DNA of 64,000 bases from Arbacia lixula (GCA_963669155.1 OZ022589.1:6000723-6064722); one strand, 5' to 3'. Positions 31,284-46,600 are shown, numbered from the stretch's first letter. The notes: generated by a model from the sequence alone, not told the origin. Translations and numbers: made by a program.

Positions 31284-32017
31284 TTCTATTTCTATTTAGC
31301 CTATTTCTCTCCACTGCTGAAGGAAGGCCTCCTCATCATTTTTCCATCTTGATCTATCTTGTGCCGTTCGTTTCCATGTCACACTACCATATTCTCTAAT
31401 ATCGTCAATCCACCTCCTACTTTGTCTGCCTCTTCTTCTGGTGTTAGCTCTGGGAGTCCAGATGGTTAATTTATATGTCCATCTGTCATCTTTCCTCCTG
31501 GCCAGATGACCAGCCCACCTCCATTTCTTTGATTTAATTTCCTGTACTATGTCCCGTACTTTAGTTTTCTTTCTCAAATCCTGGTTTCTAACTTTGTCCC
31601 TCTTTGTAACACCAATCATAATTCTTTCCATAGCCCTTTCGGTTACTCTAAGTTTTCTCTCCAGTCTCTTAGTTGTGGTCCATGTTTCTGCTCCATAAGA
31701 GAGCACAGGTATGATACATTGGTTGAAAATCTGTTTCTTGAGAGAAAGAGGGAGCTTCTCATCACGAAAGATAAAGTTGAGCTTGCCAAATTTTGCCCAA
31801 GCCAACTGGATCCTTCTATTCACTTCCCCTGCTGTTCCGTTTTCTATGGAGATCTTTTTGCCCAAGTATATGTAGTTGTCTACCTTTTCTACGGTCCTCC
31901 CGCTAACTGTGATTTTGTGTTCTTTGAATCTACTGCTCATCATTACCTTTGTCTTTGTGATATTCATTTTCAGTCCAGCTTTTCTACTTTCTTCACTTAG
32001 TTCTCGGACCATTTTTT
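31284..32017 (-). mobile_element. 5'-truncated RTE-clade LINE, C-terminal reverse-transcriptase part
   Basis: The minus-strand frame 32012-31296 (238 codons, intact) reads GLKMNITKTKVM, VDNYIYLGKKIS, CIIPVLSYGAETWTTTKRLE, RKLRVTERAMERIMIGVT, RDIVQEIKSKKWRWAGHLAR and WKRTAQDRSRWKNDEEAF, the hallmark C-terminus of RTE-type elements. The 3' end has an (AAATAG)n-like tail. Target-site duplication TTTAACTTCCTAT lies at 31271-31283 and 32018-32030. The open frame and intact 13-bp duplication suggest a young insertion. Confidence 0.9.
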
Positions 32018-32171
32018 TTTAACTTCCTATGTGATTGTTATTGCCATGGCAGCCAACCGTGATATATATTCTAAGGCGCATTGCGAGTTTCAGCAAACAA
32101 AATGGTGCAACCCTCTACCATCCTATAAAGTGTTACAAAAACTGTTGACACATCTGAATAAAGATACAGTG

Positions 32172-32694
32172 TAGGCTACAACTCAAATCTACCCATTTAC
32201 CCATCCTAAAGCAAAGGATGTCATCTGTTTTTAGAAGCAGGCTTCGTGAAATTTCATTAATGAATATCTTTGTTTAAAAAAAAAACTTTTTTTAAAAGCC
32301 TAAAAAAACCTCAATTTTTGACTTATTGGGAACTCAAAATGTGTGTGTCAGATAATAAATTCAGATAAAAAGCACCACTGTGCACCACACATGCCAATCC
32401 ACGAGGTATTTTCTGCTAGAAACTATGAATTATTGATTAAACTGTAATGGAAGTTACTGAGGGATTCACAGGTGTCATGCACACCTGCCATTATTGTCAT
32501 CATCTGATATACACAAATAATGATAGTAATAAACAATAATAACAAATTACGTGAAAATTTTAAAATCACATTTAATGATTTAAGGACTATTAAAAAACAA
32601 ATAGTTGATTAAGTGTCACAAAATCTGCTTCTAAAAATTGTACATCCTTTGACTTTAGGATGTGTCGATTTAAACGTCATTCAGGTTGTAACTT
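32172..32694. mobile_element. Foldback element (CATCCTAAAG.CAAAGGATGT)
   Basis: Left arm GGCTACAACTCAAATC .. ATCCTAAAGCAAAGGATGTC .. TTTTTAGAAGCAG; right arm is its imperfect reverse complement. Shares the CAAAGGATGTCAT..TTTTTAGA segment with the foldback at 56198-56488. Confidence 0.6.
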
Positions 32695-32699
32695 AGTTT

Positions 32700-33475
32700 T
32701 AATTATTTTTTAGAAGTATCAAAAGCTTTTTAACACCTTAATATAAATAAATGGGAAAACGTCTGAACAGAAAAAAAAGAACCAAAGGGATTTTAGCATT
32801 TTACTAAAGCTAAGCAATAGGCCTATCCATATACAGATGCATATTCATTATTGTATATTGTTTTAATACCGGACCATTTCTAGTAGGCGGAAAGGAAAAT
32901 ACCATCTATTTCATTTATTCAGTCAATTGGGAGAAAAAGGGTTTTTTCAGCTGTCGACTTGGTGAATCTTTCGTCATAGAGTAAGCACTCCAATCGTCCA
33001 ATATCAGAAATCCTTGATCGTGAAATATACGTATAGATATGGACCACCCAAGTGTGTAGCGAAGATTATGATCGATTGGCGTTTCTGAGAAATCCCTTTC
33101 GAGAACGATATCGCAGTCGTGCTGAGCCGATGACGTATCTCGCGGCCAACACATGATTTGAGGATGACATTGTGAATGGGGCATGACCGTGGGCATGATG
33201 AACAGGTGGAAAACAGTTGATCACAACTGCAATGAAGATTGGATGGAATGCATGAAAAAGTATTGTTTTCTCAAAGGGTTCGCAAGTATTATCGTCATTA
33301 TTTTTAGCCTCATCATTTCCATTATTATGATCATAATTCTTATCATTTTGTTCAGTAGCTCAGCATTTCAGCTTTTAATTTGGTAAATTTGATATTTCAG
33401 TAAAGACATATAGTAGGGAAAGGTATTCAATGAAAGAAGAAAGTGAAGGAGATGGATAGATCGAGATACTCAGAG
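32700..33475. other. Intergenic
   Basis: No supported feature. Confidence 0.5.
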
Positions 33476-33750
<275 letters not shown>

Positions 33751-34261
33751 GTAGATAGACGGAGTTGAAACGGGAGAGATATGAAGAAAATGAGGAAAGA
33801 GATATTTGTTGACGAAAGACAAACCCACGCATATTTGTTTGCTGACGTCATTCAGCCGCCAACGTTCAATAAAGAGGTTCGCAATGCGACCCCGAATCGG
33901 AAACAGTTCAGAATTTCTCAGTACGAAGTCCTCGTTGATTACTTATGACCAAATTGCAAATTTAATTGAGTGAAGATATACATGATATACATGATTGCTA
34001 ACCGTATTACCCTCTTCCGTTAGTTAGTACACCACAATTGCATGTGTACGCCTATACGATTAAATATATAGGCCTATAGTGTATACATGGGCATGGTAGC
34101 GATTATGCTTGTTCAAAGCATTATAATGATTACAAACCACATAGTGATATATTTCATCAGTCTTCATCTTTAACATGAATAAACCACATCATTAATCTAG
34201 TTCAGTAAGATAATTATTAATTTCCTTTCTTCCTGCCCTCCTCCCTCCTCTTGATACATGT

Positions 34262-34574
34262 TTTTATCTTCCCTGCGTTCTCTTTCCATACCGTAGTGCG
34301 GTCGCACAGATGGAATGCATTGTCCGTGTGTTACTGTACGTTATCGACGCCGTATCGTGCATACGCGTAGATGCGACACTCGACCGATTGCATCGTGCAG
34401 TGCAGTATACAGTCAGCTGCTCATTGAGCATTAGAAGATGCACAACGAGTATCCAGTGCACAGATTGGAACGGAAGTGTTACACGGCGTACCAAAATCGC
34501 ATCGTTTGATATCAGGAAGGACCAGCAAAGTGGACCTTACTGGATCACCATGGAGATGAGAAGTTGAAGGAGCA
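34262..34574 (+). promoter_or_regulatory. Putative 5' leader/promoter of the PTPRN-like gene
   Basis: Composition shifts abruptly to CpG-rich (GTGCGGTCGCAC, CGACGCCGTATCGTGC, ACGCGTAGATGCG) just before the start codon at 34575, against an AT-rich background. No clear TATA box. An 85-codon upstream frame (34310-34567) ends seven bases before the start codon. Confidence 0.4.
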
Positions 34575-34653
34575 ATGTTGTGGAATTCCCTTCGCCTGGC
34601 GTGGCTTTTTAGCGCCTTTTTCTCTTCTTTTGCCAGCCCATATGGGAACATAG
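34575..34653 (+). CDS. PTPRN: PTPRN-like exon 1: signal peptide
   Basis: ATG in a fair context (purine at -3). Encodes MLWNSLRLAWLFSAFFSSFA SPYGNI plus the first base of Gly, ending before a strong donor (GTGAGT). Short n-region with one Arg, 13-residue hydrophobic core, likely cleavage around SFA-S. The phase-1 end fits exon 2 exactly (G|GT = Gly). Confidence 0.82.
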
Positions 34654-37600
34654 GTGAGTTGAGATGGAGAGAACGCAAGCGAACAGGTTGTTGGCTAGCG
34701 GTACGGCGGCACAGAGCTATGGTGTACTGCTGCTGATACCGCCGAAGAAGCGTTGGCGGCTGCGTTGTCGTGTGGAGGCGTACAGAACACAGAATCACAC
34801 TTCTTATGTGTGTGTGTGTGTGTATATATAGGCCATTGTGTATGTGTGTGATTTTGTTGTTCTACGCTCGTAATGAGATTTGATGTCAGAATGGATTTAC
34901 TGCACGACAGTCCTTTGTGTCAATCTGTCAATCTGTATCGAAGATTCATACACTGTCTGTGATTGACTTCCACTGACTGCAACTCGCTACATGTGCAGTG
35001 CATTTGCATTGTGTATCCTCGATCTCTGACCCATTTTAGAAGTACATTTATTATGCAGGACACTACTAGTATTTCAATTGTCTCAACAAAAATGGCTTAT
35101 TTATGGTAGTTATTTCAGCCACACTTAATTACAGGTCAACACCATCCCCCCATCATGTACTAACACAATCACCATCATGCCCAGCGAATGTCATCATGTC
35201 GCCACCAGCATCCACATGCACCACAAATTTCTCCCAATAGTACCACATTTTAATGGTACATGTACATTGGCTTAGAATATCATGGGAATGGACTTATCAC
35301 TACCTCTTCACATTGTAATATACAACCACCATTTCTACTAAGGGCTATACATGTACTACCAGTACCACCACTACTATAATACCACTACCTCTGCCATTAC
35401 CACTACTTCTACCACCATCAGGACCACCACTGCCATACCATCACCACCAATACTACCATTATTATACACGCTTACCACTTTCAATACTACCATCATTACC
35501 ACTTCTACCACCACCCTGACCACCATACCACCACCCTGATTACCATACCACCACCAATACTACCACTTTTACCACTCTTAACATCACCCAACCATCGTTA
35601 ATACAAATGTACTGCCATAAAGTTCCACTTCTACAACTACTTCTTTTACCACCACCACAACCATGACTACCACCACCACAACCCGGACTACCAGTATCAC
35701 CACTCTTACCATTACCATTACCATCTCCAATACTACCATTAATTACCACTTCTACAAAATACAACTTCTACAATTAGCACAACCACCACTACCATAACAC
35801 CACCATCACCATTTATTACCACTCTTACCATCACCCCTACCACCTCCAATACTACCATCATTACCACTTCTACAACTACCACCACCAATACCACTTCTAC
35901 CACCACCACTACTACCACCATTAATACCACTTCTATCACCACCACCTCCCCTATCACCACTGCATCCACCTCCAATACTTGATTCTCGTCTATGTTATTT
36001 CCTGGTTCCTTTTATCCTTTCAAAAAATGTGTGAAATGTTCTTATTTTTCTTTTCTTGTTTATCATGTGTATATGTGTCTTTTCTGATGTTTTGTTCATT
36101 GGATGATAAAACATCAAATTTCAATGCACGTTTGTTTGTTTAGTTTCATAGTAATCAGTCATATCTGACTATTACTGCCAGTTTGCAAAATGTTGATATA
36201 GTACATGATTTATAGCGCTGCACTGTGCAAGAAGTATTTCCTTGAAGAAATACACCTTAAAATTAAGTTGGTTGTGAGAAAATTAGAAACATGAAAGAAA
36301 CATACTAGTGAAGGTTTGATGAAGATTCGTCAAAAGATAAGAATGTTACTAATGTGTAAAATTTTGATTTTGTGATGTCTCGTGCGAGATGCTCTCCCTT
36401 ATGTGTGTACTAATTGCTTTGAAAAAGTTGATTTTTTCAAAAAGATATAGATGCATCATTTTACCTGTGCATTTGATTAGAAACACATTTTTTTTCACAC
36501 ATACCTTTATGAACAAAATTATTCCTTCATCAAAAACAAAAAAAGATTAATTTATGGAACCATGCAGCACACAACATATGGGAGAGCTCATCGTACGTAA
36601 TGTAACAAAATTAAGATTTAAAGGAGGATTACCGGTACCCATGTATCATACTGCATTTGTATGTTCATTATATGTTCTGTTATGCAAGATTGATGTAAAA
36701 AGGGACCCATAGAAGATCACCTGTTTAAAATAAATGATCACTGTTTTTTATTTATTTGTATTTTTAGCTCCTCAACTACATTGTATACATGTACAGTTGC
36801 AGGACGACAAATGTTTCAGTCATCCTCACAGAATTGTACGAAAATGTGATACATTAGGCGTACATCTCATTACTTTAAGTTCTTAGTGAGTACATTTAAC
36901 CAGGCATACAACCATTTCAAGGTCATTCATTCGTATGAATACTGTACATTGTGTTAGCGTCACAAAAGAACTCATTAACATACTCCAGCGGGCAATAGTA
37001 CATTTATTTGCATAGCCAGCGGGCAAAGTACCCAATTAACATAACGGAGCATGCAATGGTACTTTTATTTGCATAAATATGCATAATGAGTGGCAGCCAG
37101 CTTGTGCCCGAGTCTCTATGGGACTTTGCGTGTAAACTCGTTTGCGCGACCAACGCTGAAAAGCCCATAGACTTCAGTACATTAATGTGCCGAGACTTTG
37201 TGAGCACATGGGAATGGGAATTTTGGGGGCTAGTGATTTTGAATGTGAACGTTGTGCATTCCCTTAGCTGGGTTCAGGCAAATACACGTAGTATGGGGCT
37301 AAGAATGCTAATGTAAAAAGACTGAAAAAATAGTATGGAATTAAGGATTGCACAGGGCTAAGAAAACTCAAAAAATAAAAAAGTGTACTAAAGCTCCAGC
37401 TGGCATGTGATCAGCAATTATCACCACCACCACCTACAAGAGTTTGATGAGAATAATATCCTACAGCTTGATGTGCCCTGACTACCCTCCACCACCTGTA
37501 CGTGTTAATGGCTTAATGGCATTTACAAACAAGCTGACTCCTTGACCTATTGTGTATGTTATTGAATAGCTCTCCTCAGCTGCCAGCCTATGCATTGATT

Positions 37601-40600
37601 GCACACACAGGGTGAATGGAAACCATTGGTATTGTACAAGACCAGTTTAAGTACCCCAAGTTTGTTGTGTTCTGTAGTTTGACAGAGGATTATTGATCTT
37701 CTGTAATCACTGCCAGACAGACAGACAGGGGATTACCACCTGAGATTACCTAATCTAGTTGACAAGTATACAGTTAGTTTAGGTTGCAGGCTAGGTAACC
37801 AGCTTAGAGATAACATTTTGTATTTGTTGTCTGATCTCTGTTGTGAAAGAAAACTGTACTGTATGTATGCACTTGGCTCTTTGTGCATTTCATTCGCATG
37901 AATGCACAACCATAGGAGTAACGTGGTATGGGGCATCTTCACACTTCTGCACAAAGACTGCATAGAGAATGGATGTACACAAAATTATTGTAGCACACAG
38001 CAGCACTTCCACTGGTGAACAAAGTTTTATGGAAATACATGGAAAAACACTGACAATATTATACCTTTATTTTTTAGGTACTCGGTCAAATGTCCGTTCT
38101 CCTTGTTTGAAAAGATTCTCAAGTTGTTATGCTTATGATATCAAAGATTAAAAATGTAGTTTGAGTCTAGTCTCCTTGAGTGGCCGCTTGAGATTATATT
38201 GACAAACTTTGTACTTTGTACTGGAAGGGAAGGATCAACTGCCCACCAGCAGTGTTTGTACAGCAAGATTTAGTTAAACACTTATGGGTACCACCATCTG
38301 TTTCAATTTATAGCACTGTCATGCATGTACATTTTTAAAGATACATGTACCAGTATGTATCGTAAGGAAGGTGCTTTTCTGTAATGTAGATTCATGTGCT
38401 TGAAAATTTCAGTGGTATGCTGGTATGATTGGATCTGCTAATTTGCAGCTGAGATTTGCAGTAGACCTGGGGCCATATTCATGAAACTTGAGTAAGCCTA
38501 GTAAGCTACTAAACTGCATTCAGCTGCATGCATTTTAGTAACTAACTAGGGTAGTATGCTTTCATGAATATGGCCCCTGATCTATCATTATTATTGCTAA
38601 ATAATATTCTCTGAAAGTGCAAGTGTGTTTATATGTCAATACATGTTCTTGTGGAAGTTATTCATGAGAGTAAATCACTTGAAACCCCTGTGTATTTTTG
38701 TTAATTGTATGAAGAAATGCGGGATTTATACAATAGAAAAATTCATCTTACTTTATAAAATGTGAGAGACAAATGGTACTGTATGGGTTTTTTGTCTATT
38801 ATTAGCCCTGTTCATACGCCATAATATCGCAATATTACACATGCATGTTGGTAAGCAGGTTATCTAGCTGAGACCCTTTGAAAATGCTGTTCATCAGTTC
38901 ATGCAATGTATAAACCTAAAAAGCTGTAATATTGCAGTATTTTAGATGGACTCTCCCCCATATTTTTGGCTAGAGCAAACATGCAATGACGTATTCTGCC
39001 AAGCAATACGAGCATTGGGATTTCCAGTCGTGACTCCTAGTACAACTCCTCGTCCGGCACGCCGTCATACCTCAATGCACAAGCTGCATCATTCATGACT
39101 AATTTGTGGACGCAGCTTATAGAATTCCCATAATTTGCAATATTGCAGTATTTTACCTAGTTTTCAATCCATAACATACATGTGGCTGTAGAAGGGAAGC
39201 CAACATGAACCGTAATATTTGTGTGACCCCCTTTATATGCAGGTATCAGTAAGGCATCGGAAAAATGTGGCGCAAATGTGCAGCAAATGTTCCGCTTATC
39301 ATACAGATAGGTGTGGGTAAATGAACTGGTTGATCATGCAGTATTCATCCATGGTAGTATAATGCAGATTTGAGGAAGGCTGGTTCACATCCAGGCATCA
39401 ATTTTGATGATAATCCCTGTTGCCAAGCAGTCAGCTCGATGTGTGTGTCACATACCTTTTCATGAGTTATGCATGACACGTGCCTGTAAAGGAACCTCAC
39501 AGCAGGGATGTGTAAGGAAAGGATATGAAACAACATTCTTTCTTTGAGCCCATGCGTGGCACCGCCGAAAAATTGCGTGGTCTCAGCATGTGCTTTTCAC
39601 GTGTTTTAACAATAACGAACACGATTGCCTAGCAACGGTTTCTCAGAGAGAACAAAAGAAATGTAGAGTCTTATTTCGCTTGTCCACTTCTGTTGGATTG
39701 CATCAATACTTTTGTGAGGAAAAGAGATATCAGCGAACAAAAATTAACAGTTTTTTAAAGTAAAATATCTCATTTGCACGCAAATTCACGCAAACTCTGT
39801 TAATGAAAGTAAGCAGCTTAATATATGATTTTGATAATGATTGAATCCGACATTTCCGGAAATCTCCGGAAAGTGAAGAAATTTGTTAATTATGTAAGTA
39901 AGAATATTATCTTATATCTCCGTTTGTGCATCATTCAACAATTATTTAGAAGAAAAACGAATACAGGATCTTTAGAGGTGTTGCCCCTTAACTTTCTTGA
40001 AAATTGCAAAAAAATGTGATAAGAAACACAGCTTCCAGAAACAAAACAGGCAATTAAAGATACTGCTTTCCAAGTTGACGATAGCAAAATGACGGTGCCG
40101 CGCATGGGACTTCAAAGCATTGCAGTGATTGTGGAATGCTTTTGACATTCATTAGCACGCTTTAGTATCCATACAGATGTTTGAATATATTATGGTTGAC
40201 TTGTCCCTCCTTCCTAACACATCCCTGCTCACAGGTAGACTTCACATTCTGTGTAACAATATTGTTCAGGGGATAGATATTTAGACTGAATACCTGGGAG
40301 AAGAGATATTTGCGGATAGAATGCCCCGGAACATGCTATGCATAATACATGCACCCTATGAGATACATGTAGCCTTTTAGACATGTAGATATTTCCCAGG
40401 ATGAAAAAACAGTAGAAACCAGGAGAGAAAAACCATAAGAATTTCTACTGGAAATTTTCTTCTGATTTGAATGTGGGAAGTGAAATGATTTCCAGTTGAA
40501 ACTAATAGAAAAATGCTAATAAAAACAACAAAAAAGTAAGTCCCCCCTAAGCAAAATAGCATAACTTTTTATCAGAGAGGTTTTGGGCAAAATAATTTGG

Positions 40601-43464
40601 CAGGATTGTTTCCTAACTGATCGGCTAACTTATATGTGAAAATTACATTGATCCAATTAGTCATGAGTGAAAATTACATTGATCCAATTAGTCATGCATG
40701 AGAGGGCACATTTTTAAGGCAAAAATATCACTTTTCAAAAGTCACAAGGGTAATTTCGGGATTCTGTCATATGAATTTGTGATGAATTCCATTTCTGGTG
40801 CATAGTCTTCAATACCATTAGACTCTACTGGTTTCTACTGGTTTGATTTTGCAGTTCCTCTTCAGACCAGTAGACTACTGGTTTTAGAAAAAAAACAGTA
40901 GAAACCAGGAGACAGTCTCTACTGGTTTTTCTACTGGTTTCTATGGAACTTTCGACCTGGGTTCTGATCCCACAAATAAAGACTCTAAGACTAGTCACTT
41001 TATGATTCTCCTCTTTTCTCTGTCTGTTTGGGTGAGGCGGAGAAGGAGTGGAAAACAATTAGTCTCCTGCAATGAGACCAATTAATTGAATATTGTAGTT
41101 TGGATTGAAAATGCCCAACAGCCTGGAAGCCAGGCTACCATTGAGAAAGATAACATCTGCACAGGGGCCCTTTCTTGAATCGCAAGGGAAAGGGGAAAAT
41201 CGCCGTGCTCTCCCTCATAATATTTTTCACCGGACTGTGCCTTGCAGATACAATGTACACTACAGCTCAAAGGAATTGGCATAGGGAAAGGGAAAGAAAA
41301 GAAAGGGAAGGAGCCGCAGTTTTAAACCGCGGTATATTTTGTCCAGTTCAGCATGATACATGATGCTTTTTAGCCTTAAGCATTATTTTTAATGCTGAAC
41401 TGGACAAAATATACTGCGGTTTAAAACTGTGGCTCCTTCCCTTTCTTTTCTTTCCCTTTCCCTATGCCAATTCCTTTGAGCTGGAGTGTATGTGATGCCC
41501 ATCTCGGAAGCAATTTGCATGAAAATCCCTCCTTGCTATGTGTATTTGTACAGGGTGGACTTTTAAGTAGAATACACTTGTTTTCAAAGGTAATTAACCA
41601 TTTCAATGACATACTGATGCTCTTCTTTGTTTGAAGCTCAGATTCAATGGATTTTGAATAGAATACACTTGCTAAACTTGTACAGGTTTCAAAGGTAATT
41701 GACCTTTTCAATGACATAATTATGCTCTTCTATGTTTGAAGCTAAGATTGAGCGGATGATTGCTCTAATCCTGCAAAGGATTTATTCATAAAAGAGGATT
41801 AAGTTGACTGTCTGGAGTCAATCCGCCTTATCCAACTCAGGCAATCCAGTGAAATGCAGTGATGCAATAGAGCTGTTAATGATTGCTGCAAATAATTGTG
41901 ATGTTTTAAAACCAGCTGTATACAATACTGAAGTGGTGTCATCATGCATATCCATTGTTACGCCGGCTTATGGTTCTAAAGAACATTACTCATGCGAAAC
42001 CGTCACAGGTCCAACAGTGTCTAGGGGGCTGATATCAGGCACTCTCACTGAGAGTCCCCACTATGATCACTGCCTCATAGGGCGTGTTTATCAACTCTTT
42101 TTTTGGTAGAATTAAGGTTTCCAAACACGTTTAAACGCAAACGTGTTTTGATTATGGGGTTTGAAAAGCTGTTTTGAAACACGCAAATTTGTACGATCTT
42201 AAACGCGTTTAAACCAGAAACGCGTTTTCAGAAGCAAGATAAACGCAAAGCTGTTTTGAAATGCGTTTAAACCACATGTTTTCGGTGACAAGGTCGGTTT
42301 CGACTTGGCGATCGAGTTGATAAATGCACCGTTTGTTTAAACGCGTTTGGAAACGTGTTTGTAAAGGCCTTTGGAGTTGATAAACGCACCATTTTTACGT
42401 TTGGAAACAGGTTTGGAAACGCGTTCATAAAGCCCTTTGGAAACGCATTTAAATTTCTGAAAAGTTGATAAACACGGCCGTAGTTTCGAAGGATGTCGCA
42501 CTAGGGTAGTCTATAGAGTAGAAGTTGAAAGGCAACTTATAAAAACACAACCCTCAACACAGCCAGCAAAATTTGCCTAAACATCCAGCAATAGTGCATG
42601 ATTTTTTCTAACATTTTCTAACATTATTTTGCATGCATAGGTGAATAGGGTTGAATAGGAATGAATGAATAGGGTTTAACTCCATCGATCCAGCAAGAAA
42701 CGTATGTCATGAAGCAAATTGATTAAACCATTCATATCTTGGTCTTCAGAGATAGAGAAACATGAATGAATTTAAACACACATCTGCGTTACATTAATGA
42801 GCATTTTCCACGAAGCTCACGTAACCTAGAAAGAACCATTTTTGTTTGTGAGTTACACGCATAATCTGCACTATGTTCTAGAAGCATATACTCCACGATC
42901 CATATTCATGAAACATATAGCCTAGTTACTAACAATGTATAATTTATAAATGATGTAGTTGAATGCATTTGTGTGTTAGATATGCACATAATCTGCACCA
43001 TGTAATCCAGGATCCATATTCATGAAACCTTACTAGCCTAGGCACTAAAAATGTATAATTTTTAGGTGGATGCATGTTTGTTTGTAAGATATGCACATAA
43101 TCTGTACCATATTCTAATGACAAGTATTCCAGGATCCATATTCAGGAAACCTTACGAGCCTCGTCACTTACAATATGGTGAATGCATTGTAACTATCTAG
43201 GCTATGTAAGGTTTCATGAATATATCCCATACATGTAAGTAGAATCTTCCCATATAGTATAGTACAATGCATGTGACCTGTACGCATAGTGCATGTAGGA
43301 TCTGTACTTGGAGTCGTGTACTGTGAAGTCATGGGGGTGAGTGTGAGGGAGAGATAAAGCTCAGAAGATTTAGGTCTTGCCCACCTGCTTCCAACCACTC
43401 TGTCACTATTGCTCACTGTCAGCTCGGCTTTCCTCTCCAATCCTTCTCTCTTTCTCTCCCCCCC

Positions 43465-43555
<91 letters not shown>

Positions 43556-43639
43556 GTCTTTCCCTATCTCCCTCCATGTGTCATTCTATGCTTCATCATC
43601 TATCTGTCTCTTTTTTATCTCCCCCTCCCTTACTTTTTC

Positions 43640-43670
<31 letters not shown>

Positions 43671-46600
43671 GCTGGTCTCGTACTTCTCCTCCCTTGTTTC
43701 CATCTTTGTTTATCTATGTGTATCTGTTGCCCTCTCTGTCTCTGTCTCTCCTTCACCCTCTCCCCTGTCCTTTCCTATTTTTCCCCACTGTCTTTCTGTA
43801 TGGTTATCTATCTATCCATCTCTCTCTCTGCCTTTTTTTTTCTCTCTCTTTCTCTCACTTTCAATCTTTCTCTCTTTCACTCCATCTAAAATTGCAGACC
43901 AGGCTAATGGCAATGAAGGGCAATACATCAAAAGAGGAACAGTAAATAAACCATATATTACAAATAGAGCTCTGTGAATTTAATATGATTTATCCCCCAA
44001 AATGCAAAAAAGGGCCCCTATGAAATCTGGGGCCACACATCTAGCATGTCATGCATGGACTGGTTCAGTTTGTTAGTTTCATGATGACAGGATTGAACAG
44101 TAGCTCCCGCACATGTATATTTATCGCAAGCCTGTCTATCTCCTTTTATCTGTCTCAATCACCAATCTTCTTCATTGATTCTCTCCCACATTCTTTTCCC
44201 CTGTTCTTTTTGGTGTCATTTCACATTGTCTATATGTCCATGTTTCTCTAACATCTCTCCCTACCACTCCGTAATACTTTTTGTTAGTCTCTTTGTCTCT
44301 TTTGTCTCTTCGTCTCTTTATCCCCCCGCTCTCTCTTCTCTCTCCCATCCCCTTGCTCTCTCTCGCTTTCTCTCTTCCTGTCTCCCCCACCACCCTTCTC
44401 TCTCTCACTCTATCTATCTCTCTGTAATACTTTTTGTTAGTCTCTTTGTCTTTTTTCTCTTTATCTCTCGTTCCCCTCACTCTCTCTTCTCTCTCCCATC
44501 CCCTTGCTCTCTCTCGCTTTCTCTCTTCCTGTCTCCCCCACCACCCTTCTCTCTCTCACTCTATCCATCTCTCCGTCAATCCATCTCTCCCTGTCTCCCT
44601 CTCTCCTACATCTCGCTCTCTCATCTCTCCCTCTGTCCTACATGTACATCTCGCTCTCTCCATCTCTCTCCATCTCTCTCATCTCTCTTGCTCATGCTCT
44701 TGTCTTGAGTTCTAAGTATCTCATTTGACTTGCACACAATACCTTCTCACCCACTGGTCTCCCACAAACACTTAGCACCTAGCCTAGCTACCAGGCTGTT
44801 TAGCATTTCTTTATCCAACTACTCAATAAATGGGTCTGGCTGCACAGAAGACTAATCATCTCAATTTATATTCCGGCACGCTGAGAAAAGAGCAGAATGA
44901 TTCAGTGACTACTGGTAGTCTTAGAGTACTAGACTCTAATTTGTCAGTTGGGATCAGAAATGTTCTACAGCCTTGAATCCAGGCTAACAAACACCTGCTC
45001 CAATCATGAGAGTGCTTGTACTAGAAGGCCCACAACAAACATATTGTAATTACATGAATGGCTGTCAGCGATCAAATTTGGAAAACCGCTCTTAAGTTAT
45101 CTTCTCCTGTATCTCTTTCCCCTTTTGTCTTATTATCTCCTTCCATCTCTCTCCCTTTCTCCTTCTGTTCCCTCCCCTCGTGTTCTCTCTCCCTCATCAA
45201 GAATAAATGGTGATTATTATCTATGGCTGATTGTGATCAAAATTTGAAAACCATCTCAAACTATACAGCACTTGCCTTTGAATTCATACAATCACAAGAC
45301 AAGATGACCATACATTTTAAATAAATTGATATCAGAGGAAGAAAATGCATGGTGGCTTTGGGCGATGTAGGCTCCATAATACAAAGTGAGAATGCCTGTG
45401 AATATCAAAAAGCCCCAGCAAAATGGAATCATCATTATGGTTTAACACACACCATGGATCAGTGTGTTTGTTACATAACATCAGACAATTCCGCAAATAT
45501 TTTTTAATCCCCCTGATCAGTTATTGATACCCTTACAGGATCTGTGTCTTAGTCATTACTGTAACATATTGTCCAGGAAATGGTGGGCAGAATGGCTTTT
45601 TATATTTTAGTTTTATTCAAGAAAAATTCAGAGATTTTATGTCTCTCTTTTACAGTGATATCAATTTGGGCCCTGTCTTAAAAAGATTTGCGATCGATTG
45701 CGACTTGACTTGTGATTCAAACCAGTTGTGACTCTGTACATTATAGATAGGGGACTGCACTTGCAATTGATGCAGATCAATCAAAACTCTTTATAAAATG
45801 GGACCCTATACACAAAATGCTGAGATGGCGAATCTTACCATCTGCATATACATCTCCCTTTTCTCCATCTCTTTACCCCCTTTCCCTGTCGGGAACCGCC
45901 CTCCCCCCCCCCTCCAGAAGAAAAAAAACCCCCACCCCCACCCCAATTTCTTGGACTTTCTCATCCGATATTTGTAACTAACCCCGCGTTCACACGGTCC
46001 CCCGAGTCGCGGGGGCAGTCAGGAGAGATACTTATCTTTTTACGACCGACCGTCCACACGAGTATCGACTTCCCCCGTTCCACGGGGGCGATCCTTGGGG
46101 CGATCGTGTATAGGACTATTCTACGGTCACCGTACGCGGCGCTGTAACGCCTATAACGGCTCGCCCTGCCTGCACTTTGCGCGCCAATTTCGGTCTGCTA
46201 TTTAAATGTGTACGCCAGGCCCTAGGTACGGTGCGTACAACGCTTACGTTGGAACCAGTTTTCTTTCTTTGTTCTTGAATTTCATGTATATTGATTATAC
46301 AAATTATACAGCTCACAATAATTACTACAACGTACCGGCACCGTACAGATGAGATAGTTTACCAAAGCTACGATAAAATACGTCGATGGATGAACGTCGA
46401 ATGCAGGATCAACATTGCAATTCAGCATTCATGTTATATGCACGCACAGTAGTACAGTATATGTATACATATATACACGTACAGAGCGAATGTGTACGTT
46501 CCTTGTGGAACCCACGATGTGACACGGCAGTAGTAGTTCTACCGATCGGCGTTTCGCGCATGCGCACATTCAGTGAAAACAGCTGTGCGCTATCAATTAC

